Shown: one piece after another, positions 49,754 through 59,104 of the stretch | How the letters are laid out: each line of letters opens with the position of its first letter | Position numbering within the stretch: the stretch's first letter is position 1 | Assembly (NCBI GenBank): GCA_035719105.1 | Contig: DASTGN010000004.1 | Span: 744,001-808,000 of the forward strand | Length of the DNA: 64,000 bases | Direction: 5' to 3' | From: UBA8389 sp035719105 | GTDB lineage: Bacteria; Bacteroidota; Bacteroidia; Bacteroidales; UBA1402 | Made by a program: the position numbers and the translations under genes | Notes under the pieces: model-generated | The model's input: only the letters and a program-made list of their open reading frames with translations | What the model was told of the DNA's origin: nothing | Database searches by the model: none

Positions 49754-51721
49754 ATGAATACCAGTAGACCCTTATCGTCCGAAGAAATTACACAGTTGAC
49801 CAACCAGCACTGTCATGCTGAAGATTGGAGCCGAATTCGTGTCAGTGCCTATTTCAAAGCTGAATACGTCACTGAAACTGTATTTTCCGGAGATATTTAC
49901 TTGGGCTGTTTTGGAAAAAAGTTGATTCTGCCAGGTGGAGTTCCCGTCGAAAGCAGCATTTGCAAGGCTCATCTTCACAATTGCCTAATAGCCGACAACG
50001 TTTATATCAGCCACGTCAGTTTGTATATTGCAAACTACAGCATCGGAGAGGGAACCATTATTGAAAACATCGGTGCTTTGTTTACGGAAGGTGAAAGCAG
50101 TTTCGGAAACGGAACGTCGGTTTCCATTTTGGATGAAACGGGAGGTTGTGCAGTTCCCATTTACGATGGACTTTCCGCTCAGACAGCTTATGTAGTAGCC
50201 ATGAACGGTCATCGACCTGAGTTGATCGGAACGATTCACAAACTGGTTCAAGATAAAGTTCGTTTACAGCGTTCATCCATGGGGACGATTGGATCTTCAT
50301 GCAGTATTCGCAATACCGGAACGTTACGAAACCTTCGTATTGGAGATGGCTGTGAAATTAATGGCGCCAGTGTACTCGAAGATGGAAGCCTGTGCAGTTC
50401 CATTTCTGCTTTTCAGGGGGACAATAAGGAGCCTTTGTTGACAGCGGCATACGTCGGAGCCAACGTTATTGCCAAGCATTTCATTTTTGCCCCAGGTTCT
50501 GTTGTGAAAGATGGTGTACAGCTGGAACGATGCTTTGTAGGAGAAGCAGCCGAACTTTCCAAAGGATTTTCTGCACATGATTCCTTATTTTTTGCCAACT
50601 GCCAAATGGAAAATGGAGAAGCATGCGCTTCGTTTGCAGGGCCTTATACGGTTTCCATGCATAAATCCACCTTGCTGGTGGGTGGTATGTTTTCGTTCTG
50701 TAATTTCGGATCCGGAACCAATCAAAGCAACCATTTCTACAAGTTAGGTCCCATGCACAGTGGCGTTTGCGAGCGAGGCTGCAAAACTGGCAGCGATGCC
50801 TATATCCTTTGGCCGGGGCGCGTCGGTGCATTCACCTTTATAAAGGGTCGTCACACTGGAAACCCAGATACCTCCGATTTCCCATTCTCCTATTTGATCG
50901 AAGACGGAGGTAAGAGCTACCTTACGCCTGGCGCAACTTTGCGTAGTGTAGGAACCTTGCGTGATGAACTCAAGTGGCCTCAGCGTGATAAACGCACTTC
51001 GCTCAAACCAGCTGACAAACTTTGTTTGGAAGTGTCCAATCCGTTTACGATGAATGCCATAGATAGAGCCTTGGAGCAAATGGATGCATTGTTTGAAACG
51101 GAAGCGCCTGAGTTCTCGTTCAATGGTTGCATTTTAAAAAGATCGGCTATCGTTAAAGGTCGAAAACTCTACCAAACGGCATTGGATGCTTATATGGGAA
51201 CCGCATTGATTCGTCGTTTGGAATACGTGCAAGAAGACACCTTGATGGACCTGATGAAAACTTTGACCACTGGAAACGGAATTCTTTCTGACCGATGGGC
51301 TGACCTTTCCGGATTATTGGTGCCGGAAAATGTACTGGAAGATCTGTTGCTTTCTATCGAAAAGGGTCAATGTGCTACTGTTGAGTCTTTAGAAGAATCC
51401 TGGGAGAAACTGTTCCGTCAATATCCGGATTTTGCTTGGCAAAGTATTTTGCAACGCTTGACCAAGACCTTGGACAAAGCCCCTTCAGCCCTTAAGGCAA
51501 TTGATTTCCTGCCGGTGATTGAAGAATGGGAAAGTGCACAAACGACTGTTTACAAACAAATGCTCAGCGACGCGGAAATGGAACTTTCCATGATGCATCG
51601 ATATCATTCGAGCGAAAATCGTCCCGATCATCCTTTTATAAAGGTTATTCATGCATTGTTGGATGAAATTCCCTTGAAGGCCGCACGTTGTAGAACGTTG
51701 TTGAATCAAGTCAACGGGTAA
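49754..51721 (+). CDS. DUF4954 beta-helix protein
   Basis: A 655-residue protein of the DUF4954 family. It contains runs of hexapeptide-like turns (for example IRNTGTLRNLRIGDG, EINGASVLEDG, CSSISAF) typical of a left-handed beta-helix, as in acyl- or nucleotidyl-sugar transferases, from about residue 60 to 330. The C-terminal half is helical. No signal peptide is present, so it is cytoplasmic. It sits 16 bases after hflX. A nucleotide-sugar or acyl-transferase function is only suggested by the fold. The stop overlaps yaaA by 11 bp. Confidence 0.75.
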   Translation: MNTSRPLSSEEITQLTNQHCHAEDWSRIRVSAYFKAEYVTETVFSGDIYLGCFGKKLILPGGVPVESSICKAHLHNCLIADNVYISHVSLYIANYSIGEGTIIENIGALFTEGESSFGNGTSVSILDETGGCAVPIYDGLSAQTAYVVAMNGHRPELIGTIHKLVQDKVRLQRSSMGTIGSSCSIRNTGTLRNLRIGDGCEINGASVLEDGSLCSSISAFQGDNKEPLLTAAYVGANVIAKHFIFAPGSVVKDGVQLERCFVGEAAELSKGFSAHDSLFFANCQMENGEACASFAGPYTVSMHKSTLLVGGMFSFCNFGSGTNQSNHFYKLGPMHSGVCERGCKTGSDAYILWPGRVGAFTFIKGRHTGNPDTSDFPFSYLIEDGGKSYLTPGATLRSVGTLRDELKWPQRDKRTSLKPADKLCLEVSNPFTMNAIDRALEQMDALFETEAPEFSFNGCILKRSAIVKGRKLYQTALDAYMGTALIRRLEYVQEDTLMDLMKTLTTGNGILSDRWADLSGLLVPENVLEDLLLSIEKGQCATVESLEESWEKLFRQYPDFAWQSILQRLTKTLDKAPSALKAIDFLPVIEEWESAQTTVYKQMLSDAEMELSMMHRYHSSENRPDHPFIKVIHALLDEIPLKAARCRTLLNQVNG

Positions 51722-52478
51722 AGACCATTTTATTTTCTTTTGACAAGATCGAGTTGTACATATAACCCTCACTGTCAAAGCCTTTTAGAAGCTCAGGGTC
51801 TTGAATTCTGTTTTCTACAACAAAACGAGTCATCATACCTCTGGCTTTTTTGGTGTAAACGACAATTGTTTTGTATCCTCTGGGTTCCATTTGAAGGAAA
51901 TCGACATTTATGACTCTGGCATTCAGTTTCTTAAGATCAATGCCTTTCATGTATTCTCCAGAGGCGAGGTTAAGGACGATGGGCGGTTCCTTCCTTTTCA
52001 CCAATTCTTGATTCAAGGTGTCCGTGAGTTTTTGTTTCCAAAAGGAGTATAAATTTTCATGATCTTCTGTGAGGAAAGCGTCTCCAATGTCCAACCGATA
52101 GGGTTGAATCAGATCGAAAGGCCTCAAAATTCCATACATCCCTGAAAAAATACGTAAATGGTTTTGTAAATATGCAAAATGTTCCTGTGCGATATTTCGT
52201 ACATCCAGTCCATGAAAGACTTCTCCGTTAAACACCATGACTGCCTGTTTTGCATTTTTGATGGTAAACGGTCGTTTCCATTGAGCGTACCGATCGGCAT
52301 TCAATCTGGCCAGACTAGGGTTAATCTTAAGCAGATCGGCCAGGGCACTGATGGATAAACGTCGAATGCGGTTGACCAAACTTTCTGCTTCGTCCATAAA
52401 GATGGGCTGAGTGGATTTGAAAAGGGTTGGTTCCGATTTGAAATCTTGAATTTTGGCAGGAGAAAGCAGCACAATCAT
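51711..52478 (-). CDS. yaaA: Peroxide stress protein YaaA (UPF0246)
   Basis: A 255-residue protein of the YaaA family, which limits free iron and DNA damage under peroxide in E. coli. Landmarks are LLSPAKIQDF at the start, YAQWKRPF, LRIFSGMYGILRPFDLIQPYRLD (in part: SGMYGILRPFD) and a C-terminal NRIQDPELLKGF. The coding end overlaps the DUF4954 gene convergently by 11 bp. Confidence 0.92.
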   Translation of the reverse strand: MIVLLSPAKIQDFKSEPTLFKSTQPIFMDEAESLVNRIRRLSISALADLLKINPSLARLNADRYAQWKRPFTIKNAKQAVMVFNGEVFHGLDVRNIAQEHFAYLQNHLRIFSGMYGILRPFDLIQPYRLDIGDAFLTEDHENLYSFWKQKLTDTLNQELVKRKEPPIVLNLASGEYMKGIDLKKLNARVINVDFLQMEPRGYKTIVVYTKKARGMMTRFVVENRIQDPELLKGFDSEGYMYNSILSKENKMVFTR

Positions 52479-52502
52479 ATTTTTTTACACTTCTGGTCCA
52501 TG

Positions 52503-52510
52503 CAAATATA
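52503..52510 (-). promoter_or_regulatory. -7 element (TATATTTG) for yaaA
   Basis: TAnnTTTG match 24 bases before the ATG on the minus strand. Confidence 0.55.
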
Positions 52511-52543
52511 CAGAAATTAGAAACGTCTGTCGGTTCTGTTTCG

Positions 52544-52551
52544 TATCTTTG
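52544..52551 (+). promoter_or_regulatory. -7 element (TATCTTTG) for the fumarase gene
   Basis: Exact TATCTTTG 26 bases before the ATG. Confidence 0.6.
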
Positions 52552-52577
52552 CAACACGCAAACAAACATTAATCATC

Positions 52578-54215
52578 ATGGCTGTACCTCCGTTTCATTA
52601 CCAGGATCCATTCCCAGTGGGAAAGGACAAGACTGAATATTATCTGCTTACCAACGAACATGTTTCTGTCTCCCAATTCGAAGGCAAGGAAATGCTGAAA
52701 GTGGCCCCAGAAGGGTTAACCTTATTGGCCAACACGGCCATGCGCGACGTTTCCTTCTTGTTACGCCCCGCCCATCAAAAACAAGTGGCCGCCATTCTAT
52801 CTGATCCTGAAGCCACCGAAAATGACAAATATGTGGCTTTAACCATGCTGCGCAATGCGGAGGTTTCAGCCAAGGGCATCTTGCCTTTTTGCCAAGATAC
52901 AGGCACGGCAACCGTTTTTGCCAAGAAGGGCAACCAGGTTTGGACCGATGGAGATGATGAAGAAGCCTTGTCCTTAGGGATCTATAAGACCTATACGGAA
53001 GAGAACTTGCGCTATTCGCAAACCATTCCGCTTGATATGTACAATGAAAAGAACTCGGGGTGCAATTTGCCTGCACAAATTGATATCATGGCTGGACATG
53101 GACCCGAATACAAGTTCCTATTCATTGCCAAGGGTGGTGGTTCGCAAAACAAGACCTACTTGTTTCAAGAAACCAAAGCTTTGTTGAATCCAGATTCATT
53201 GGAGAAATTTCTAATCGAAAAGATGAAATCACTAGGTACGGCAGCTTGTCCGCCTTATCACATTGCGTTTGTAATAGGAGGTACCTCTGCCGATCAAACC
53301 GTTAAAACGGTTAAATTAGCTTCCACCAAATATTACGATGAATTGCCTACGGTCGGAAACGAATGGGGGCAGGCATTCCGTGACTTAGAGTTGGAAGCCA
53401 AGATGTTGAAAGCCGCTCAGGAAATTGGTCTGGGTGCTCAATTCGGTGGCAAATATTTTGCCTACGACCTGCGCATTGTCCGTTTGCCACGCCACGGTGC
53501 ATCTTGTCCGGTGGCTATGGCTGTATCTTGCTCGGCCGACCGAAACATCTTGGCTAAAATCAACAAGGACGGTATTTGGGTGGAAAAATTGGAATCCAAT
53601 CCAGGTCAATACATCCCTGAGGAACTTAGAAATGCAGGTGAAGGCAATGTCGTGCACATCGACTTGGACCAACCGATGGCCGATATTTTAAAAGTGCTGA
53701 CCAAGTACCCTGTAGCTACCCGATTGTCATTGAACGGTACCATCGTGGTGGGTCGTGACATCGCACATGCCAAGCTGAAAGAACGCGTGGACGCAGGCGA
53801 AGGCTTGCCTCAATACATCAAGGACCATCCCATTTACTACGCCGGCCCTGCCAAGACGCCCGAAGGTTTCGCATGCGGATCGATGGGCCCGACGACAGCC
53901 GGCCGAATGGATTCGTACGTGGACCTGTTCCAAAGCTTGGGTGGAAGCATGATCATGCTGGCCAAGGGTAACCGTTCCCAGCAAGTGACGGACGCTTGCA
54001 AAAAATATGGCGGGTTCTACCTTGGCTCCATTGGTGGTCCAGCCGCGATTTTGGCACAAAACAACATCAAAAGCATTGAATGCATCGAATATCCTGAATT
54101 GGGCATGGAAGCCATCTGGAAAATCAGGGTCGAAAACTTCCCTGCATTCATTTTGGTTGATGACAAAGGCAACGATTTTTTTAAGCAGTTGAAGCCCATT
54201 TGCAACAGAGGCTAA
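52578..54215 (+). CDS. Fumarate hydratase, class I (iron-sulfur)
   Basis: Interconverts fumarate and malate. It is the one-subunit class I form (545 residues, both alpha and beta domains). CQDTGT (with a cluster ligand Cys), NSGCNLPAQ and CPVAMAVSCS give candidate 4Fe-4S ligands, and GSMGPTTAGRMDSYVD belongs to the beta domain. A 4Fe-4S enzyme is oxygen-sensitive, in keeping with an anaerobe. In succinate- or propionate-producing Bacteroidales it would act in the reductive branch. Monocistronic, with a terminator downstream. Confidence 0.95.
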   Translation: MAVPPFHYQDPFPVGKDKTEYYLLTNEHVSVSQFEGKEMLKVAPEGLTLLANTAMRDVSFLLRPAHQKQVAAILSDPEATENDKYVALTMLRNAEVSAKGILPFCQDTGTATVFAKKGNQVWTDGDDEEALSLGIYKTYTEENLRYSQTIPLDMYNEKNSGCNLPAQIDIMAGHGPEYKFLFIAKGGGSQNKTYLFQETKALLNPDSLEKFLIEKMKSLGTAACPPYHIAFVIGGTSADQTVKTVKLASTKYYDELPTVGNEWGQAFRDLELEAKMLKAAQEIGLGAQFGGKYFAYDLRIVRLPRHGASCPVAMAVSCSADRNILAKINKDGIWVEKLESNPGQYIPEELRNAGEGNVVHIDLDQPMADILKVLTKYPVATRLSLNGTIVVGRDIAHAKLKERVDAGEGLPQYIKDHPIYYAGPAKTPEGFACGSMGPTTAGRMDSYVDLFQSLGGSMIMLAKGNRSQQVTDACKKYGGFYLGSIGGPAAILAQNNIKSIECIEYPELGMEAIWKIRVENFPAFILVDDKGNDFFKQLKPICNRG

Positions 54216-54231
54216 ATGCTCATTTTAAAGT

Positions 54232-54266
54232 AAGCGGGGATTTCAGATTGAGATTCCCGCTTTCGT
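54232..54266. terminator. Terminator between fumarase and GH2 genes (convergent)
   Basis: AAGCGGGGAT / ATTCCCGCTT (one G-T pair) followed by TCGTTTATTT; usable on both strands. Confidence 0.8.
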
Positions 54267-56570
54267 TTATTTAGCCTCGAGTGTCAAGGTGGAACCTTCA
54301 AAGCCCTCTGCTGAAACAATCAATGTGATTTTTCCTGTACCCGTTGCTTGCACCAAGGCGACACCTTCGCCCCTGAAGGCGGTTCGTACGTTGGTGGCGT
54401 ATTTCTCATGGGAGGAAATGTCTCCGTTGTCCACTGCTTTTATAATTCCAGGACCAGAAAGGGTAAAGGTAAGCTTTGGGTTGACGTTCGGATTGCGTTC
54501 ACCGTTGGCATCCATCAAGGTTGCTTTAACGTAAACGATGTCGTTCCAATTGTTCTTAATCGAATTACGGTTGCATGTCAGCGAAACTTTCGTGGCGGCT
54601 TCAGCTGTTTTTAGCTGATCACTGGCGACTTCTTGCCCTTTGTTGTAACCGACAGCCTTAAGGACGCCCGGGTTGAAACCGACGTTCCAGAAGCGGGGTG
54701 AGGCATCGGCGTGAATGGATTGACGGCCTTTGGACTCGTTGTTCAGGAAGAGTTCCACTTCGTCGCAATTGCTGTAAACGGTGACGTAGGCTTCGTCGTA
54801 GGTGCCGAAGTCGGCGGGTGTCCAGTCCATGACAAGGGAGCCCTTGCCCATATTGTCTTCGGCGCGAACCATCTTGACCATGGGTTTGTTGCTCCACCAG
54901 CTTTGACGTTGGTAACCGGCGGGGTTCATATCGCCGTTTCTGCCGAGAAGCCCGGTGTGTCTGGAAATGTCGGGCCAGTTGGCTTCGCCCAAGTAGTCGA
55001 TGCCGGTCCAAAGAAATTGACCAGACATGAATGGATTGTCTCGCAAAGCCAGCCAAGTGTTTCTGTCGTGACCATTTTCGGTGCCGACGACTTTGCGTTC
55101 AGGTTTATCGTTATGGGCGGCAATCAACTCGTTTTCACGATAGTTTTGACCCAAAACGTCCAACAAATCGGCGAAACCGTTGGTGTAAACCTGCATTTCG
55201 TTGGGGCGGAACAAGGCCATGGTTACAGGTCGGGTAGGATCCAATTGATGAATGAGATCGCGTTGATTTAGAAAGCGTTGCCGACCTTCGTCAGAATTCA
55301 ACCGGTCACGGATCTCGTTGCCAACACTATAAAGGATGATGCTGGGATGGTTGCGGTCGCGGATGACCATGGCGCGTGTATCGGCTTCCCACCATTCATT
55401 GAAATAAAGGTTGTAGCCTTGGGTGCCGCTCGGTTTTGCAGCTGTCCAAGTATCGAAGGTTTCGTCCATGACTAAGAAGCCGAGTTGGTCGCAAAGGTCG
55501 TAAAAAGCAGGTTCCATTGGGTTGTGGGCGGTACGGATGGCGTTGACGCCGATTTCTTTCAGTTTTTCCAGACGAGTTATCCAAACTGAGGAAGGGATAG
55601 CTACACCAAGGGGGCCAGCGTCCTGATGAAGACAAACACCATAGAGTTTGAAGTTTTTGCCGTTCAACCAGAAACCTGTGGCAGCTTCAAATTTGAAATC
55701 GCGAATGCCAAAGGTGTTGGTTTGCTCATCAAGCACGGTTTTGCCGGAACGTATGGTGGTGACGGCTTGGTAAAGATTGGGCGTTTCTATATCCCAAATC
55801 ATTGGTTTCGTGATATTTACAAGCTGTTTGCATTCGGTTTTTTGGCCGGCAGGTACACTGAGCGTGGTTTCAGCCGATAGGATTTTTTTTCCGTCTGAAC
55901 CGGACACGAGGGTTTGAACCGTAATTTTCCCAACCTTTTTGGATTGATTGAAAACGCTGGCTTGAATCTGGATGGTTGCTTTTTCTTTGGAAACCTGTGG
56001 AGTGGTGATGTAAACACCCCATTGTTCCAAATGAATGGGGTTCAGACATTCTAAGCGAACATGACGGTAAATACCGGCACCGGCGTACCATCGAGAAGCA
56101 GGTTGAAGCGTATTGTCAGCACGAACGGCTAGGATGTTGGGCTTGTCGAAGTTGACTTTGCCTGTAAGTTCGTATGTGAAAGGCACATAGCCATAGGGTC
56201 GCTTGCCCAGTAATTGACCGTTTATCCAAACCTGGCTGTTGGACATGACTCCGTCGAATGTGATGAAAATGCGTTTGTCGCTTTCCGAAGAGGGGAAGGC
56301 AAGCGTTTTTCGGTACCAACCGATGCCTGCAGGCAAATAACCGCCACCCCGGCCGGTCGGATTGGTGGAGCTGTATTCACCTTCGATGCTCCAATCGTGA
56401 GGGAGGTTGAGAATCCGCCAGTTTTCATCGTTGAAATCAGGCTTTTCTGCACCAACAGCTTCACCTAGGTTGAAGCGCCAATTTGTTTCGATATTCGAAT
56501 TTTGTTTGGCATGCAATGGAGTGCAAAGCAGAGTTGCCAGCAAGCCAGCCAGAAAATATTTTGATTTCAT
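54267..56570 (-). CDS. GH2 glycoside hydrolase, beta-galactosidase-like (1)
   Basis: A 767-residue exported enzyme with a signal peptide (ends near LHAKQ). Its domain order is a jelly roll (about 30-190), an Ig-like region, and a TIM barrel with acid/base E419 (VGNEI) and nucleophile E498 (GTENGH). C-terminal Ig-like domains follow. GH2 enzymes remove terminal beta-galactose, beta-mannose or glucuronate residues; the exact sugar is not clear. The start at 56570 follows the promoter -7 element (56606-56613). Its gene is divergent from a second GH2. Confidence 0.9.
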   Translation of the reverse strand: MKSKYFLAGLLATLLCTPLHAKQNSNIETNWRFNLGEAVGAEKPDFNDENWRILNLPHDWSIEGEYSSTNPTGRGGGYLPAGIGWYRKTLAFPSSESDKRIFITFDGVMSNSQVWINGQLLGKRPYGYVPFTYELTGKVNFDKPNILAVRADNTLQPASRWYAGAGIYRHVRLECLNPIHLEQWGVYITTPQVSKEKATIQIQASVFNQSKKVGKITVQTLVSGSDGKKILSAETTLSVPAGQKTECKQLVNITKPMIWDIETPNLYQAVTTIRSGKTVLDEQTNTFGIRDFKFEAATGFWLNGKNFKLYGVCLHQDAGPLGVAIPSSVWITRLEKLKEIGVNAIRTAHNPMEPAFYDLCDQLGFLVMDETFDTWTAAKPSGTQGYNLYFNEWWEADTRAMVIRDRNHPSIILYSVGNEIRDRLNSDEGRQRFLNQRDLIHQLDPTRPVTMALFRPNEMQVYTNGFADLLDVLGQNYRENELIAAHNDKPERKVVGTENGHDRNTWLALRDNPFMSGQFLWTGIDYLGEANWPDISRHTGLLGRNGDMNPAGYQRQSWWSNKPMVKMVRAEDNMGKGSLVMDWTPADFGTYDEAYVTVYSNCDEVELFLNNESKGRQSIHADASPRFWNVGFNPGVLKAVGYNKGQEVASDQLKTAEAATKVSLTCNRNSIKNNWNDIVYVKATLMDANGERNPNVNPKLTFTLSGPGIIKAVDNGDISSHEKYATNVRTAFRGEGVALVQATGTGKITLIVSAEGFEGSTLTLEAK

Positions 56571-56599
56571 GGTCGTTGAAATATTATTTAAGGAATGAG

Positions 56600-56630
56600 T
56601 TTTGACAAATATAGAAATAATGTACATTTG
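56600..56630 (+). promoter_or_regulatory. Promoter of GH2 gene 2
   Basis: TTTTG (56600-56604), 18-base spacer, TACATTTG (56623-56630). The divergent -7 element of gene 1 lies inside this spacer, so the two promoters overlap. Confidence 0.7.
56606..56613 (-). promoter_or_regulatory. -7 element (TATATTTG) for GH2 gene 1
   Basis: TAnnTTTG match on the minus strand, 35 bases ahead of the ATG. Confidence 0.55.
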
Positions 56631-56642
56631 ACCTTATATATT

Positions 56643-59093
56643 GTGGAACGTTTAATCAAAAGAACCAAATTGAAAAGCCTTAAATTGTTTGTGGTGACCC
56701 TATTCCTGTTTGTCACCTTGTTCGCAGCTGCAAAACCTCAGTTCGGTAACGCACTTTTATTCAATGATGGTTGGAAATTCAACCTGTCTGATGTTAAGGA
56801 TGGCGCCAATCCAACTTTCAACGATTCTCGCTGGAATACGGTGCGACTGCCGCACGATTGGAGTGTAAAAGGCATATTGAGCCCCGATCGGGCTAGTTGC
56901 CAGGGTTATTTGCCCGGTGGCATCGGCTGGTACCGAAAAACCTTTATAGCGCCTTCTGCCGAAAAGGTATTCATTTATTTTGAAGGCGTTTACAATCACA
57001 GTGAAGTGTTTTTAAATGGAAAATCGTTGGGCATTCGTCCGAGCGGTTATGTTTCGTTCCTGTATGATTTGACTCCATATCTCAAGATGAATGAACCCAA
57101 CGTATTGGCAGTCAGGGTGGACCATTCGGAAGATGCTGATTCGAGGTGGTACACTGGCTCGGGAATTTATAGAAATGTATGGTTGGTGACTTCCGGAAAG
57201 GTGCATTTGGATCTTTGGGGTGTTTTTTTCAAAGCGACCAATGTGACCGAAAAAAAGGCCGATGTTTCCGTTGAATCTACCATTTGTAATGAAAGTACGC
57301 AAACTTCCGTCCTATCGGTTCTGAACGAAATCGTGGATCCGATAACTGGAAAAGTGGTGGCTGGTTCAACCAAGAAAGTAATCATTCCTGCCAACTCCAA
57401 GCAGGCTGTCGCCCAAAATTTAACAGTGAAGTCACCCAAACGATGGTCGATTGAGCAGCCCAATTTGTATAGGGTAAGGACATCGATTAGCGTGAATGGA
57501 CAAGTTATTGAACGGAATGAACAGGAAATGGGCATTCGATCGTTAACATTTGATCCAAATAAAGGTTTTGCCTTGAACGACCATTGGATGAAAATCAAGG
57601 GGGTCTGCATGCATCACGATGCCGGTGTTTTGGGTTCAGCTGTGCCAAGAGAAGTTTGGAAACGCCGATTGCTGACGCTTAAAGATATGGGTTGCAACGC
57701 TGTACGCATGAGTCACAACCCGCAATCTCCCGATGTGTACGAATTATGTGACGAAATCGGACTGTTGGTGATGGACGAAGCGTTTGACGAATGGGAATTT
57801 GCCAAAAAGAAATGGATCGCCGGTTGGAACAAGGGAACACCGAAATTTCAAGGTGCATTCTCGTATTTCAACGAATGGAGCGACAGAGACTTACGCGATA
57901 TGGTGTTGAGAGACCGGAATCATGCTTCCATCTTTTTGTGGAGCATCGGGAACGAAGTGGATTACCCCAACGATCCGTATTCTCATCCAGTATTGAACGG
58001 TTCAACCATCAATCAACCGGTTCAGGGAGGTTACCTGCCCAACAATCCCAAAGCTGAGAGACTGGGTGCCATTGCCAAGCGCTTGGCAGCTGATGTTCGT
58101 GCTCTCGACACTTCAAGACCTACTACCGCTGCTTTGGCTGGTGTAATCATGTCCAATCAAACCGATTACCCTTTTGTGTTGGATGTGACGGGTTACAACT
58201 ATACGGAAGATCGTTATTCCATGGATCATAAAACCTTTCCAAAGCGGGTTATTTTTGGAAGTGAAAACGGGCATAGCATGGACTCGTGGAAGGTGGTTAG
58301 GGATAGTAGTTTTATTTTTGGCCAATTTATCTGGACTGGTATCGATTATTTGGGTGAATCCAATGCGTGGCCTTCCAGGGGTTTCTATTCGGGGTTCCTG
58401 GATTTTGGAGGCTTTATGAAACCACGTGGACATTTTCGTCAGGCGCTTTGGTGCACTAATCCCGTGGCATACATCGGAACGTATCCCATTTCGAAAAACA
58501 GTCGACAGAATTTGCTTTCGACCGATGCATGGCCAATTTGGAACTACGACGAAGGTCAATTGATCCGGGTGGTCTGCTATACAAACGCTTCCAAGGCAAA
58601 ACTGATGTTGAACGGAAAGGAAGTTGGTGCTATGAAGGATTATGACGATACGACCGGAATTATTTTCTGGGATATCCCGTATGTGGCTGGTAAATTAGAA
58701 GTGGTTGGTTTTGATAAGGCTGGTAAAATGGAAAGCAAGGATGCGATTCAGACCTCAGGCAGATCATCGGCTATCACCGTATCATCTGATGTAAGCATGA
58801 TCAGCAAGGAGCAAGGTTTAGCTCAGATTGTGGTTCAGGTGGTGGATGACAAAGGCATTCCAGTGATGCTTTCGGACGATGAACTCACCTGCACGATTGA
58901 AGGTCCTGCCGTTCTATTGGGCCTGGAGGCAAGTAACAATTCGGACATGGGTGATTATTCCGACAATGTTCAACGCGTTTTCCACGGCCGACTGATAGCC
59001 TATGTTCAGGCGAATGGGCAGGAGGGAGAAGTGAAGATTCACTTCCGAGCTCCATGGTTAAAGGAAGGTGTCACTAAGCTGACAGTGAGGTGA
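56643..59093 (+). CDS. GH2 glycoside hydrolase, beta-galactosidase-like (2)
   Basis: A 816-residue exported GH2 enzyme. The start is a GTG or, 27 bases later, TTG at 56670, which gives an ideal signal peptide; an ATG at 56595 lies before the promoter. Jelly roll (about 35-190), Ig-like region, TIM barrel with acid/base E438 (IGNEVDYP) and nucleophile E541 (GSENGHSMDSW), then C-terminal Ig-like domains. It is a diverged paralogue of the neighbouring GH2 gene. Converges on tdh with an 11-base gap and no visible terminator. Confidence 0.88.
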   Translation: MERLIKRTKLKSLKLFVVTLFLFVTLFAAAKPQFGNALLFNDGWKFNLSDVKDGANPTFNDSRWNTVRLPHDWSVKGILSPDRASCQGYLPGGIGWYRKTFIAPSAEKVFIYFEGVYNHSEVFLNGKSLGIRPSGYVSFLYDLTPYLKMNEPNVLAVRVDHSEDADSRWYTGSGIYRNVWLVTSGKVHLDLWGVFFKATNVTEKKADVSVESTICNESTQTSVLSVLNEIVDPITGKVVAGSTKKVIIPANSKQAVAQNLTVKSPKRWSIEQPNLYRVRTSISVNGQVIERNEQEMGIRSLTFDPNKGFALNDHWMKIKGVCMHHDAGVLGSAVPREVWKRRLLTLKDMGCNAVRMSHNPQSPDVYELCDEIGLLVMDEAFDEWEFAKKKWIAGWNKGTPKFQGAFSYFNEWSDRDLRDMVLRDRNHASIFLWSIGNEVDYPNDPYSHPVLNGSTINQPVQGGYLPNNPKAERLGAIAKRLAADVRALDTSRPTTAALAGVIMSNQTDYPFVLDVTGYNYTEDRYSMDHKTFPKRVIFGSENGHSMDSWKVVRDSSFIFGQFIWTGIDYLGESNAWPSRGFYSGFLDFGGFMKPRGHFRQALWCTNPVAYIGTYPISKNSRQNLLSTDAWPIWNYDEGQLIRVVCYTNASKAKLMLNGKEVGAMKDYDDTTGIIFWDIPYVAGKLEVVGFDKAGKMESKDAIQTSGRSSAITVSSDVSMISKEQGLAQIVVQVVDDKGIPVMLSDDELTCTIEGPAVLLGLEASNNSDMGDYSDNVQRVFHGRLIAYVQANGQEGEVKIHFRAPWLKEGVTKLTVR

Positions 59094-59104
59094 TTAGTCG
59101 ACCT

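Noticed and set aside
54711..55271. 186-codon open frame on the plus strand within the first GH2 gene
   Set aside because: Antisense to the catalytic barrel including both active-site glutamates; no promoter element or family motif.
56595..56642. ATG at 56595 as the start of the second GH2 enzyme
   Set aside because: It lies upstream of the -7 element at 56623-56630, so it would not be in the main transcript; it also adds 16 polar residues before the signal peptide.
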